Notes: generated by a model not told the origin, from the sequence alone. A stretch of DNA of 64,000 bases from Symbiodinium sp. CCMP2592 (GCA_905221615.1 CAJNDT010003268.1:60001-124000); one strand, 5' to 3'; positions 56,301 to 64,000 are shown, numbered from the stretch's first letter. Translations and numbers: made by a program.

Positions 56301-58470
56301 CCTCGGCGACGACGTCGTCATATTCACGCGTAGTTGAGAAGTCGAACACTTCTTGGTCCCACAATCCCTTCCATTCTTTCATGAAAGCTTCCATGGCCTT
56401 GGGATTGTTGATCATCTCCTTGCGTGTGACGGGTCGAGTGACCATGGCATTGAAGCAAGATCCTCCTGCATGATTCTTTTCCCGATGTACGTTTCTGTGA
56501 GAAGTCGTACACGGCATAGAAGGAATCCAATTATCATCCATGACCATATGCGCCGGAACGGCCGGCACAACATCTGCCAAGAATTGTTCTTGCGTATATT
56601 GATCTACATAGGACTGTGCCCATGACCAACTATCGTCGTCGTCAACGGTCACGTTGAGTTGCAGATCAATTTCTTCACACGGAACAATCTTGGGAAAGAT
56701 CATGTTGTCCAAAGCCTTTGTGACTATCTTCTTTCCTATCACAGCCTTCTTCCGGTCTTTCTTGGCAGCTCGAGCTTTGTCTCGCTTTTCTTTCTTGTAT
56801 GCTGCCTTCTTCTCCGCTTCGCTCATCTTCTTCCATGCTTCCGGAGAATAAGAATGGATAGGTCGCCGTGTAGGAAGAGTTCGTCGACCATCACTTCGGA
56901 TCTTGTACGGAACTCCCTTTTTGTCGATCTTGCAAGCTTCACCGTCATCGGTAAGATATACAATGCCGTCTCCTTTCTTCCCCGTACTCCAATGTTCAAT
57001 CTCCTCGGGAGCCAACTTCTTTTCTTTCAAGATCTTGATAATCTCTCCAGGTTCTTCGATGTCTCCTTCGGGGATGAGTCTACCGTTTGGACCGACTTCG
57101 CGGGGCGATCGTCGATCTTTCCCAGTGACCTTTGGTTCAGAAGGAGGCGGTGCTGCACGTAGACCTAGCTCTTCATCTAGTTCTTCGAGTCTTTTGTCTC
57201 CTATGGCATCAATAGCTTCATGCTCTGCTGACTTGAAGACTTCGCCGAGCGGCTCCGCCTCAATGTCAGATGGATCTATGTCCTGTAAGTCAGGATCTTC
57301 TCCGGGATCCGGTGGAGGAAGAAGTCCGCTTGGATCATCGTCATCCCCGTCGTCACCATCTCCTCCAGGCGGACCGTCGCCACCGTCATCGACGTCCTTT
57401 ATCTCCTTGCCAGCGAGGTCGACGTTGTCCCTGAGTCCTTCAATGGTTGAGTTCATCCTTTCGTACTCGGCTTTCAGGGGAAACGTTATCTCCTCTGGGA
57501 AGTAGATAACTTCTGTCTCGGACGGTCTCATCAACTTCCTGGGAACAGATGCGTCCATCGACAAGTTCGCGTTGGCAAATTCCTTCATATCCCAAACGCG
57601 ATACTTCTTGGACCATCCTTGACCAGCAGTGATGATGTATCCGGCGAAAATGCCTGGAATCCCCTTTGGATCGAATTTGTTGCCGTATGTCTTCGGCCTT
57701 GTGTCCGTCGGCTTGAAGAAGACTTTGGCACCAAAGGGTATGGCTTTTCCCTCGAAGTCCTTTCCAGTCATTCGCTTCCATGCTGAATCACCGTCGCCCT
57801 CCACGTCTTCAACGGTGAGGTTCTGCATCACGCAATTAAGCGCAAAGGACCAGTATTGAGCGGGTAATCCGGCGTGTAGCATGGATGCTGCAACTGTGTT
57901 GATCACTTCTTGATTTGATCGTTCAGCGAGTGAATTGTTACTGGGTTTCCCTGGAAGGGAATGATCGATCACGATCTTCAACTGTGCCATAGTTGAATCG
58001 AACTCTGGTGCTTCATCGCTGTACGCCATATGAATCTTGCGTCTTCCCATGAGGCGTCTGATGGCCATGACGACTTCGTCAGTGCTCCTTGAAGCCGTGG
58101 GAATCGCTGCAATCATTTTGGTGGCGATGTCCCTGATGACTAGAACTTCACGTGCTCCGTCATCGAGTCCAATACCTGCTTCGGCGGCCTTGCGCATGTC
58201 AAGGAAGTCGAACGTCACAAGATCTCCCCAGTGTTTGATCGCACGTTGAAATGCACCTCGTTGCGTTCGCAAGTGCTTCATCTTCGCGCGTATGCACGAT
58301 TCGCAATATGGATTGCGGTAGCGATGATTACACAGATGTGCCAATGTCTTCGCTTCGGCTTTCAGTGTTCCGACTCTGGCCTTGCGGCTCGGCGCACCGT
58401 CGCCTTCCACATCAATGATCACCTCATCGTCACCATCCAATGGAATTTCACCCACTCCTTTTCCTTCGTC
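53152..58470 (-). CDS. pol: Ty1/Copia-type Pol polyprotein, 5'-truncated at the gap
   Basis: Counting from 58470: an integrase zinc finger at residues 45-59 (H, H, CxxC). The integrase core has Asp88, Asp152 (SDEAPEF) and Glu183. An acidic linker spans 350-420. RT runs at about 680-960, with the YVDD box at 898-901. A CPWCGH insert sits at 1009-1014. RNase H spans about 1118-1260 (FADAD, PEAE, DDN). About 400 more residues of unknown extension follow. Gag and protease are missing because the frame enters the N gap. The first RT catalytic Asp, expected in the xDAxQAY motif, is Ala808 (AAAIQAY, codon at 56047-56049), so reverse transcription by this copy is probably dead. The frame loses coding texture after the G6 run near 53457, and the last 98 codons (to 53152) are probably out of frame. 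Confidence 0.88.
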   Translation of the reverse strand, partial: DEGKGVGEIPLDGDDEVIIDVEGDGAPSRKARVGTLKAEAKTLAHLCNHRYRNPYCESCIRAKMKHLRTQRGAFQRAIKHWGDLVTFDFLDMRKAAEAGIGLDDGAREVLVIRDIATKMIAAIPTASRSTDEVVMAIRRLMGRRKIHMAYSDEAPEFDSTMAQLKIVIDHSLPGKPSNNSLAERSNQEVINTVAASMLHAGLPAQYWSFALNCVMQNLTVEDVEGDGDSAWKRMTGKDFEGKAIPFGAKVFFKPTDTRPKTYGNKFDPKGIPGIFAGYIITAGQGWSKKYRVWDMKEFANANLSMDASVPRKLMRPSETEVIYFPEEITFPLKAEYERMNSTIEGLRDNVDLAGKEIKDVDDGGDGPPGGDGDDGDDDDPSGLLPPPDPGEDPDLQDIDPSDIEAEPLGEVFKSAEHEAIDAIGDKRLEELDEELGLRAAPPPSEPKVTGKDRRSPREVGPNGRLIPEGDIEEPGEIIKILKEKKLAPEEIEHWSTGKKGDGIVYLTDDGEACKIDKKGVPYKIRSDGRRTLPTRRPIHSYSPEAWKKMSEAEKKAAYKKEKRDKARAAKKDRKKAVIGKKIVTKALDNMIFPKIVPCEEIDLQLNVTVDDDDSWSWAQSYVDQYTQEQFLADVVPAVPAHMVMDDNWIPSMPCTTSHRNVHREKNHAGGSCFNAMVTRPVTRKEMINNPKAMEAFMKEWKGLWDQEVFDFSTTREYDDVVAEAKKKGEKVHMARVHGLIYEKNYQLKEDDPARKFKGRGVLLGDQVKDQNMEAALFQDLGNSPATFDASRWADYYGCLPGNDVQMAAAIQAYIQARLSGTPCWVELPDEAWHPSAKRHKFRRPVCRLIKALYGHPDAGTMWEQHCHTAVQKVGFKPIGDEWPSLYFHPQMKLLLVIYVDDLKMAGPKENLPKGWDMLRKELRLEEETPLGLYLGCRISKGEATLHDKTKVQTVTYDMETYLDMTVKKYYDVTGFDPTKFKTVPSPSPAEETKNHPARAPAQSGKSHRCPWCGHTMPVDKDGRLVPPPPIPKAPEEEEINEANRGALAPQAASILMKLLYAARICRFDLLRSLNNLARKITKWTKKEDTLLHHLMAYVHQSKHHMMIGWVGNSLEDSSIGLFADADYAGCRESLKSTSGAHLHIQGSHTRFPLAGLSKRQGCLSHSTPEAEIVAADFAMSRLGLPAITLWQQLGGQDPNFVFYDDNQTMIGVIRTGKNPTMRHLERTHGICIGWMHSIFQEGYVSLAYEVTAKMSADIHTKSFKDSVSWTHACQLINIFPPDLIGSQEIMDLMRPTHSQSTDEKGQQHSSFKSEVPCFPYTQTPILPQVLYRAGLSSKEGLQEHDSVDPILVVKCPRMLRGPPSALPPGRYLRSTWILREGQWHQMEDRAAILDTPGKFDRYVERAVFQYHPVRGHLPPAAIADVLAPPFLPIPEPPLGQSYVRALPAKWRAVVVTLARAIHGGYQGFTLHQGFCFNGQSKSQASQFGYDQWSSVYEDVWHDAAEQKKEYQGYDGAIVPHVVNFAENKPKEGLVIQFLDHDGRLVHAYKNPYSRWKYRITIKDAPKAVTVWTLIGVDEENWWNEYAPGKDCIAPHAPDSHYDPGLQVNVLSMGREVDDAMCAYIFDVVQARKDNPNSVIFIGAGVLGKNSWLSRKIADNPEKGKLRTDYHGGRSSKELRAERRHGGSKSSSKCLLEYQSRKPSSIGDFRKMPCGRASRSKDALTGNVISFEILCLLEPPLSSATARMNGSTLPQTSRCILSRLMCARPNICT

Positions 58471-58570
58471 NNNNNNNNNNNNNNNNNNNNNNNNNNNNNN
58501 NNNNNNNNNNNNNNNNNNNNNNNNNNNNNNNNNNNNNNNNNNNNNNNNNNNNNNNNNNNNNNNNNNNNNN
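58471..58570. other. Assembly gap of exactly 100 N
   Basis: A round 100 N is usually a default scaffold gap of unknown length. Composition and gene type change across it. A frame that stays open across the N run (58734-53152) is an artefact, not a fusion gene. Confidence 0.95.
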
Positions 58571-58734
58571 AAATGATCTTTACCATCAAAATAAGAACCT
58601 TTATTACTCGCCTTATAAAATACTGCGTCTCTGTTAGGAAACGGTTTTAATGCTTCTTCGTTATCATTGACAAGTTCTAGGATGTCTTCGTATCTAGATC
58701 TTCTGTGAAATTGTAATTGCGATTTGGATACCAT
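58571..58734 (-). CDS. Virus-block protein, N-terminal 54 residues before the gap
   Basis: ATG at 58734 (MVSKSQLQFHRRSRYEDILE), followed by a stretch with FPNRDAVFYKASNKG. AT-rich codons like its right-hand neighbours. The start lies downstream of a TATATA box at 58750-58755. The rest is lost in the gap. No family named. The small virus-type proteins around it suggest that it belongs to the same unit. Confidence 0.6.
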
Positions 58735-58749
58735 TATATTTTATATTCT

Positions 58750-58755
58750 TATATA
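58750..58755 (-). promoter_or_regulatory. TATATA box before the 58734 start
   Basis: On the minus strand CTATATAAGAATA precedes the ATG by about 15 bases. It is one of five such boxes in this block. Confidence 0.45.
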
Positions 58756-58767
58756 GAAAATTACATT

Positions 58768-59109
58768 TTAGAAAATTCTTTCACTTAGTGTTTCAAGAGT
58801 TTTTATTCTGTTCTGTAAGTGTTCTATGGATGTTTCAGGTATTCTAGGATTATGCATTTCTGATCTTAATCTGTCAATCTCCATTGTGTAGTTATCTTTC
58901 ATTTGTCCTTCTAGTAGTCTGCGTTTAAGTGCTAGATTTGCAACTCTTGCTTCTCGTGCATCCATTTCCTTTTTTAAGTTCAACAAGTAGTCAATGTTAG
59001 GCTTATGAAAACTTAACTCTGACGCTTCATTTACCACGGGATTGTCTAATGACTTGCGTTTTTTCTGTCGCTTTTGTTGCTTAAACTTATACCTGTTATA
59101 TAGAAACAT
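58768..59109 (-). CDS. Small coiled-coil protein of the virus block
   Basis: 113 codons from ATG at 59109. A basic N-terminus (KFKQQKRQKKRK) is followed by a long charged helix, with Leu/Ile spacing typical of a coiled coil, from about residue 43 to the end. No known family. The ATG follows TATATAGCA directly. The 3' end lies 33 bp from the next start downstream, consistent with compact viral packing. Confidence 0.7.
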   Translation of the reverse strand: MFLYNRYKFKQQKRQKKRKSLDNPVVNEASELSFHKPNIDYLLNLKKEMDAREARVANLALKRRLLEGQMKDNYTMEIDRLRSEMHNPRIPETSIEHLQNRIKTLETLSERIF

Positions 59110-59112
59110 TGC

Positions 59113-59118
59113 TATATA
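59113..59118 (-). promoter_or_regulatory. TATATA box before the 59109 start
   Basis: Minus-strand AATATATAGCA ends at the ATG, so the box is only three bases upstream. This short distance also fits an AT-rich leader. Confidence 0.4.
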
Positions 59119-59122
59119 TTAA

Positions 59123-59687
59123 TTACCTAGATTTTTTAGAACGAGAATTGAACATTGCCTGACACATATTGTTGGCTTTCTCTTGCTTCCTTCTCATCAT
59201 TTCTTGGTTCATTGTTCGCAATTGCAACTGAATGAGTTGTGCTTGGGTCAGGTTGTCATAAGGTTGCATATTTGGCGGAGATGATGCTTGAGCATCATCA
59301 CGGCAAAGCCGAGGAGGCGGTGGCATAGCCTTAGAAACTGGGGGCGGTGCCTTTATTATTGGACCATTTCTAGTTTCTTCATTGTTTTCTGCATTTAATG
59401 GCTTTACCTTCACTTTTGGCTTCACATTGTTTTTTCTGACAGGTTTAGACATTATGTCACTCGGCTTACCTTCGCACTTGTCGGGATGGGAATATCTTAG
59501 AGTTTTCATATTCATCGGTTTCCTACAATCTCCGCACTCTGTCATTTGCTTCGCCACTTCCGTGATCTTTACCCTTGAAGGCTTAGGATCCCGGCGGTTC
59601 TGCTGTTATTTCTTCTTGAGATTGTTTCGGCTCTTCTGGCTCAGGTGTTTCATCGGCTTTCACTATTTCAGATGCTTCTTCGCTCAT
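59123..59687 (-). CDS. Virus-block protein with a CxxC zinc motif, frame broken once
   Basis: An ATG at 59687, right after TATATA, opens an acidic N-terminus (MSEEASEIVKADETPEPEEP) that hits a TAA at 59583. The next frame carries on without a stop from about 59595: KPSRVKITEVAKQMTECGDC, then KPMNMKTLRYSHPDKC, a CxxC...H...C zinc-binding motif, then a Pro/Lys-rich tail ending in a basic SRSKKSR. Removing one G from the GGG at about 59587-59593 would join them, so this is one gene with an extra base. Function unknown; a nucleic-acid or packaging role would be a guess. Confidence 0.65.
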
Positions 59688-59698
59688 ATATAATATTC

Positions 59699-59704
59699 TA
59701 TATA
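59699..59704 (-). promoter_or_regulatory. TATATA box before the 59687 start
   Basis: Minus-strand AATATATAGAATATTATAT leads into the ATG. Same core as the neighbours. Confidence 0.45.
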
Positions 59705-59718
59705 TTTTCTATTTGTTT

Positions 59719-60588
59719 TCAATCCATATCCTTATTATGAAAGAGCAAAGAGAAAGTAACATTTATATTATTCAAGTCTATAACGTTACCCGCCCCATCC
59801 ATTATTCTAAAGGTTAGCCTTTTAATATTTCTTTTAGACACATTTATATAATCATAATCTGTTATTCCGTAACTGTCGCTGATAATACCCGCAAAGGGAG
59901 CATTGACCGGCACCTTTTTAATTATTGCGTTTGAGAAAGCAGAAGGACTATGAAAATTATTATTAGATAATTCGGGACAGGAAATATAAACATCAGGATA
60001 ATTGATCAAGTTAATGAACCCGGTCGTCCAAGGCGATGATGAAGTGAAGGCATCACCAACAGGTGTCGTGAAACCCAATACAGTATTAATAGAACTTAGA
60101 TTGCTAAGATCTACAGAATTAGAGAAAGAACCAACAAAAGTAGGAACATCCGCATCAGTCAGGGGTATGAAGACGACTTCGCTATAATTAGACGATGCGA
60201 TAATTTTATTTGTTAAAGTGTCGTATGTAACAGAATATGAGTCGGTTCTTCCCCCGCTGTCAAAGAATGTGTTTAACTGTGTTTGTATTGCAGATGCTAG
60301 ATCTGGGGCGGTGTAGTTTCCCACGGGTATTTCAATTCTTCTGTATGTTATGCCTTGGGGCGTAGCAGGTGGCAATATCTGATGTCTAAAGTATAGGTTC
60401 TGATTGTTCGCATTGATTGAATACCATGCATTGGGAATAGCCACCTCATGCACTTGCATAATGGTGTTGTCGGGTATTTCAAAGGTGTCCTGCAATTCTA
60501 TTTTAAAGTCGGAAGATGATTTACTATCAGAGACTCTGTATTGGGAATTCACATAGACTTTCTTATAAGTTAAGGGTCTGAAGCTCAT
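59719..60588 (-). CDS. Penton/minor-capsid-like protein
   Basis: 289 codons from ATG at 60588. The N-terminus, YVNSQYRVSDSKSSSDF, then IPNAWYSINANNQNLYF (about residues 11-66), has the layout of penton/minor-capsid-type proteins of polinton-like and giant viruses: Y-V-x-S-x-x-R, S-x-F-x-I-x-L, then an IPxxWY strand. The rest is beta-rich, with many Asn, Ser and Thr, ending FSLLFHNKDMD, which suits a jelly-roll. The assignment is from motif memory, not a search. It lies divergently from the lipase/capsid operon, 42 bp away. Confidence 0.6.
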   Translation of the reverse strand: MSFRPLTYKKVYVNSQYRVSDSKSSSDFKIELQDTFEIPDNTIMQVHEVAIPNAWYSINANNQNLYFRHQILPPATPQGITYRRIEIPVGNYTAPDLASAIQTQLNTFFDSGGRTDSYSVTYDTLTNKIIASSNYSEVVFIPLTDADVPTFVGSFSNSVDLSNLSSINTVLGFTTPVGDAFTSSSPWTTGFINLINYPDVYISCPELSNNNFHSPSAFSNAIIKKVPVNAPFAGIISDSYGITDYDYINVSKRNIKRLTFRIMDGAGNVIDLNNINVTFSLLFHNKDMD

Positions 60589-60630
60589 ATTAATAACAGA
60601 TAAAACAATTATATATCATTTATTAATATA
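60589..60630. promoter_or_regulatory. Divergent AT-rich promoter region of the virus block
   Basis: 42 bp between two divergent starts (60588 minus and 60631 plus), almost all A and T, with TATATA at 60610-60615 that could serve both strands. Confidence 0.5.
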
Positions 60631-61177
60631 ATGACGAGAATACAGTCACAGTTAGACAGAATGCCAAAAATCCAACGGCAAGATATCAAACACTCAAGGC
60701 ATTAAGATGGCCTACGATCGTGACAATAAGGTTTATGTTAGAGACAACAAAATGTATATAGGAGGAACAACGAGTTTCACTAACTGGTTGGAAAATTTTA
60801 CTAAATTACCCTTTGGTGTTTTGGGCGGAGTCCGTGATATGGAACGCTACATAGAAGCAGAACGAATATTAAAAGATAACCCACAAATAACAGAATTGGT
60901 CGGTCACAGTCAAGCGGGAGTTGTGGCGCTACAATTGGCGAACGATTTTCCAGATAGGAACTTGAGCACCAAAACTTACAACAGTCCCGTTTTTTCATTA
61001 GGCTTTGATCAACCGTCTGAACAACACAAGAGGTTCAGAAAAGTGGGCGATGTTGTATCGGCCTTTGATGGGTCAGCGATTAATTACAATACTGATACTT
61101 TGAACCCATTAAAGAATCACGACATATCTTCACTAGACAATATAGATGAAAGTATTCCAGAAAGGACTTTGTTTTAA
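60631..61177 (+). CDS. Lipase-like alpha/beta hydrolase of the virus block, N-terminus frame-broken
   Basis: The clear frame runs from ATG 60707 to TAA 61175-61177. VGHSQAG (about residues 65-71) is a nucleophile elbow with Ser68. The usual GxSxG has Ala instead of the last Gly. GDVVSAFDG (about 114-122) and NHDISS (His138) could give the Asp and His. Upstream, an ATG at 60631 just after the promoter starts MTRIQSQLDR, and the neighbouring frame supplies AKNPTARYQTLKALR. Two single-base losses (about 60660 and 60706) would link all three pieces. So the gene likely starts at 60631. Viral lipases may help entry or exit; that role is inference. Confidence 0.6.
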
Positions 61178-61193
61178 TCTCTACTATTATAAT

Positions 61194-61460
61194 ATGATGT
61201 TCAATAAACCTAAACATATAAAAGAACCACATAGAGTTGGGAAGCCGTCGGAAAGCCTACGTTTTAAGAACAACTTAAACAAAAAGATCAATAATTCTGC
61301 TTATGAGAGTATCCGTAGTATAATAGAAGAAGGCGACGGGGGAATTAATTTCCCCTCAATGCGAAGCAGTGTCAATGTAGTGTCACAACCTCAGTTAGAG
61401 AAACAGAATAATGATCATTTTAAAAGCCACAAAAAATATAATAATAGAAAATCTAAATAA
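61194..61460 (+). CDS. Small basic protein of the virus block
   Basis: 88 codons from ATG at 61194 (or 61197). An ATG at 61146 lies inside the lipase gene. The protein is Lys/Asn/Ser-rich (MMFNKPKHIKEPHRVG) with a Gly/Asp patch (EEGDGGINFPS) in the middle. No family. Placed 16 bp after the lipase stop and 13 bp before the capsid start, so probably a capsid-associated small protein. Confidence 0.65.
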   Translation: MMFNKPKHIKEPHRVGKPSESLRFKNNLNKKINNSAYESIRSIIEEGDGGINFPSMRSSVNVVSQPQLEKQNNDHFKSHKKYNNRKSK

Positions 61461-61462
61461 AG

Positions 61463-61470
61463 TATATATA
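61463..61470 (+). promoter_or_regulatory. TATATATA box before the major capsid gene
   Basis: TATATATA at 61463-61470, three bases before the ATG at 61474. This argues for the 61474 start over the in-frame ATG at 61411, which lies inside the upstream gene. Confidence 0.5.
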
Positions 61471-61473
61471 ATT

Positions 61474-62940
61474 ATGGATTTGGTATTAGCAGAGTCCCAA
61501 GACAATATGATCAATTCCCTCCAGTTTGGTTTACCCGAATCTGCCGCTTACATCACTGATCGTAAGCAAGTTCATTTTCCCAGCGTATCCGGAAACATCT
61601 TCTCAAGTAGTAATGGAAATAAATATTTAAAATTTGTAATCACAGGGGAAGACAATAATTACATTGACATGTCTAGTGTTTGTTTATTCTTTGATGTTGT
61701 CAATACTTCCACGACTGCAGGTCAGTATTTGCGACCTCTAGGTGAAAGCCACTCCTTCTTCACCAGATACCGATGTAACGGGGCAGGGCAACAACTAAAC
61801 GACATTGACAATTATAATCAAGTATGCGAAGAAATGAAATCCTTCAAAAGCGAAGAGGTGAGAAATTTAGACGATATTCAGGAAGGTTGTTTAACACGAT
61901 ACGACAGTAGAATTAACCGACTGTTCGCTTATACTATAGAAAGTCACGATGCAACAGCAACAGCAGGGGCAAACCAAAGAGGCGCTGTTCTACCGAAACT
62001 AACACGACTTAATACTACAGGAATTGAACAGGGTAAGTTCGTAAGAATGGGTCACAAGCCTTGTTGTGGGTTCGTTCAATCCGGGTATTACCCACCTATT
62101 CGTTATTGTCCACTTGAATTTATTTTTGAAATTGTATCAGATGCAGGTGAACCAGTTATAAGACCAGCTACACCAGTAGCAGGAACACAGGCAGAAGACG
62201 ATGAAAACGGCTTATATTTTACAACGCGCAATACTACCAAAAGTTGGGCTATTCAGAATGCTATTTTGAGATGCGAGTTGATCCAAGTTGACAATACCGT
62301 CAACAATAACATAGTTTCACATTTATTGAAAGGGGGTCGGCTTCGTATGGTTTATCCGGCGTATCATTCATTCTCACAAACCTTCACGGCAGGAAACACC
62401 GAGATCAACATGAACATCGTTAAATCTTCAACTCGTTTGTCTCAGATGTTCTTCACCTTCAGCAACAGTAATATTGATAATGATAATACAGCAGGTAATT
62501 ATGACAGGAAGAGATGGAACTACTTTTTCCATCCTATGGCGGTAACCATTGACAATTTGGAAGGTGTAATTGATAGTGATAAACAAATTTCAGCGGAAAT
62601 ACAAATAGCCAATAAGAAATTCCCAGAACAAGAGATATCAAGTATCAGTGAATTTATGTATTTCCTTCGTAGAGCCGTAAATGTAATGAGCCCTTATTAC
62701 GATGGTTTTAGCATTGACATTTACCGCTATGCCAATGATAAATTTATCGGCGGAATAAATTTCGATAAGCAACCAGATATGAATTTTACAGGTTCTAACA
62801 TTAAAATGGGAAGCTTAATCACTTTTAAAATCCGAGGAGCCAACCAAAACTTCGCGCTAGGAATTGAAAGAGTTTTCATAACAGCCGTGTCAGAACATAT
62901 ATTCGAGCTCTCCGAATCAGCTTCAACGGTTTTAGACTAA
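61474..62940 (+). CDS. Double-jelly-roll-type major capsid protein
   Basis: 488 codons from ATG at 61474 (MDLVLAESQDNM). Residues 90-121 (ESHSFFTRYRCNG, then DIDNYNQVCEEM) match the pattern G-x-H-x-x-F-x-R-x-R-x-x-x-N-G...D-I-x-x-Y-N-x-V that I know from capsid proteins of polinton-like viruses. The C-terminal strand pair, GSNIKMGSLITFKIRG then VFITAVSEHIFELSE, also fits. The length is right for a DJR capsid protein. The order of penton-like protein, lipase, small protein, capsid and fibre is that of a virion module. A search should confirm the family; my call rests on motif and context. Confidence 0.72.
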   Translation: MDLVLAESQDNMINSLQFGLPESAAYITDRKQVHFPSVSGNIFSSSNGNKYLKFVITGEDNNYIDMSSVCLFFDVVNTSTTAGQYLRPLGESHSFFTRYRCNGAGQQLNDIDNYNQVCEEMKSFKSEEVRNLDDIQEGCLTRYDSRINRLFAYTIESHDATATAGANQRGAVLPKLTRLNTTGIEQGKFVRMGHKPCCGFVQSGYYPPIRYCPLEFIFEIVSDAGEPVIRPATPVAGTQAEDDENGLYFTTRNTTKSWAIQNAILRCELIQVDNTVNNNIVSHLLKGGRLRMVYPAYHSFSQTFTAGNTEINMNIVKSSTRLSQMFFTFSNSNIDNDNTAGNYDRKRWNYFFHPMAVTIDNLEGVIDSDKQISAEIQIANKKFPEQEISSISEFMYFLRRAVNVMSPYYDGFSIDIYRYANDKFIGGINFDKQPDMNFTGSNIKMGSLITFKIRGANQNFALGIERVFITAVSEHIFELSESASTVLD

Positions 62941-62988
62941 CGTCAAGTTATCATCATTAAATTAATTAAAATCTAAATTAGTTTAATA

Positions 62989-64000
62989 ATGGCCTCAGTA
63001 AACAATCTAACAGCAGTTTATGCAGACAAGTTCTATTTAGCATCTTCAACGGGCGTAAGTGAAATATCAGACACCTACGCAACAAAGACAGAAGTTGAAA
63101 ATCTTAACTTCACAACAGACATAACGGCAAACACCGACGCCATAGCAATATTGAACTTAATGCTATAAATACTGATTTAAGTAGTAATTATCAAACTAAC
63201 AGCCAGTTAAGTAGCAATTTCTACAATAAAACAGAGATAGATTCAACATTTACTAACTATTATACAACAACGCAGATAGACACAAATTTATCTACTAACT
63301 ATCAAAATAACACACTACTAGCTACCAACTTTTATAATAAAGGTGAGGTGGATACATTAATAGCAGGTGCTGGTGGTGGGTCGGGATACACCGATGCAGA
63401 AATTGATAATTTATTAGATTTAAGAGTTCCTAAATCAGACTTTACTGATAGGTTTTCTACCTTTCCGATCATTGATTGTAGCGCTCCTACGATTATTCAT
63501 AGTGGTCTAACATTAAACAATGAGACGATAAACATATCACCAAATACAGGATTATTATTCAGTAATCAAACAGGAGGAGGAGATAAAGTTGTTAGTGTAT
63601 TTAAGAATGCTACAAATTATATAACTTTACAAGGAAACACAATTAATGCCAATGCCACAAGCGACGATAGTGTTGTGGATTTGAACCTAAACCCTACGGG
63701 GAATATTAATATGAATAACGACTTGTCGGTGAATAATGTAAATATTACAACTAATGTAACAATAGGAGGTGAAATTGACATAACAAACAATTTGACAGTA
63801 AAGGGGGATATTGAATTAACAAACGCTAACACAAGTATTGAAAGATATACTAATGCTACTAAATCTAATATATCAATGGATTTAACAATTAATGAAACCG
63901 CGAACGCTATAAGATTAATTAATGGAACTAATGACGATACTGACACAAATACATATCTAGAATGCAATAATACAACGGGTGGAACAACATTGTTTAAACC
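62989..64000 (+). CDS. Fibre-like repeat protein, frame broken once, runs off the window
   Basis: ATG at 62989 opens 59 codons, ending at TAA 63166. The next frame is open from before 63140 to the window end. It carries FYNKTEID, YYTTTQID, FYNKGEVD and YTDAEID: the repeated aromatic-x-K/T-x-E/Q-x-D motif seen in phage and viral fibres. A Gly-rich joint (GAGGGSG) and Asn/Thr-rich beta-type repeats follow. One missing base at about 63140-63160 would join both parts. Likely a receptor-binding spike or fibre, by analogy. The gene follows the capsid stop by 48 AT-rich bases. Confidence 0.6.

Noticed and set aside
53152-58734. One 1,860-codon protein across the N gap
   Set aside because: The N run hides any stop and the two sides differ in composition and gene type. 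It is split into a viral fragment and Copia pol.
63617-63967. Minus ORF of 116 codons in the virus block
   Set aside because: Shadow of the fibre gene, whose plus frame has clear repeat motifs.

Overview
The window reads as nuclear DNA of a dinoflagellate, probably Symbiodiniaceae-like, joined across a 100-N gap to a block of virus-like genes. Four things support the dinoflagellate call. A Copia-type Pol has the integrase, RT and RNase H layout that I know from dinoflagellate genomes. Genes are chopped into very small exons with mixed GT, GC and GA donors and mostly AG|G acceptors. The large ORFs lie on one strand. There is a short TTTAGGG-like interstitial telomeric tract. No species can be named from the sequence alone.

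Layout: (1) 1-2030 is a satellite array of 309-bp units (103 codons) that runs off the left edge. (2) 2.3-42 kb is mid-GC, mostly non-coding to the eye, with microsatellites, short inverted-repeat elements and intron-split genes. Two of these can be recognised by motif, both on the minus strand: a GT27-like glycosyltransferase end (3008-3373) and a PARP-type ADP-ribosyltransferase (8482-10337). Two further blocks look like degraded coding sequence (26005-26546 and 29955-31340). (3) 42.4-43.6 kb holds a 246-bp inverted-repeat element, the telomere-like tract and an intronless coiled-coil gene. (4) 44671-58470 is almost solid coding on the minus strand. It starts with a 5'-truncated Copia pol, continues into a C-terminal extension, then a large unknown protein, a zinc-knuckle segment and a KptA/Tpt1-like RNA 2'-phosphotransferase domain. 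These pieces are separated by repeated -1 frame changes. (5) 58471-58570 is the gap. (6) 58571-64000 is AT-rich and carries compact virus-type genes: a double-jelly-roll-like major capsid protein, a penton/minor-capsid-like protein, a lipase-like hydrolase, a fibre-like protein and several small proteins, nearly all with a TATATA box just before the start.

How the parts work together: the virus-like block resembles the structural module of a polinton-like virus, either integrated or joined by scaffolding. The Copia block has lost the first catalytic aspartate of its RT, so this copy is probably inactive. The KptA block could be one ~2,500-codon polyprotein gene if the frame changes are single-base losses. 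Many frame changes in the window point the same way (one base missing, often in a homopolymer), so sequencing or assembly error must be separated from real decay before any pseudogene call.
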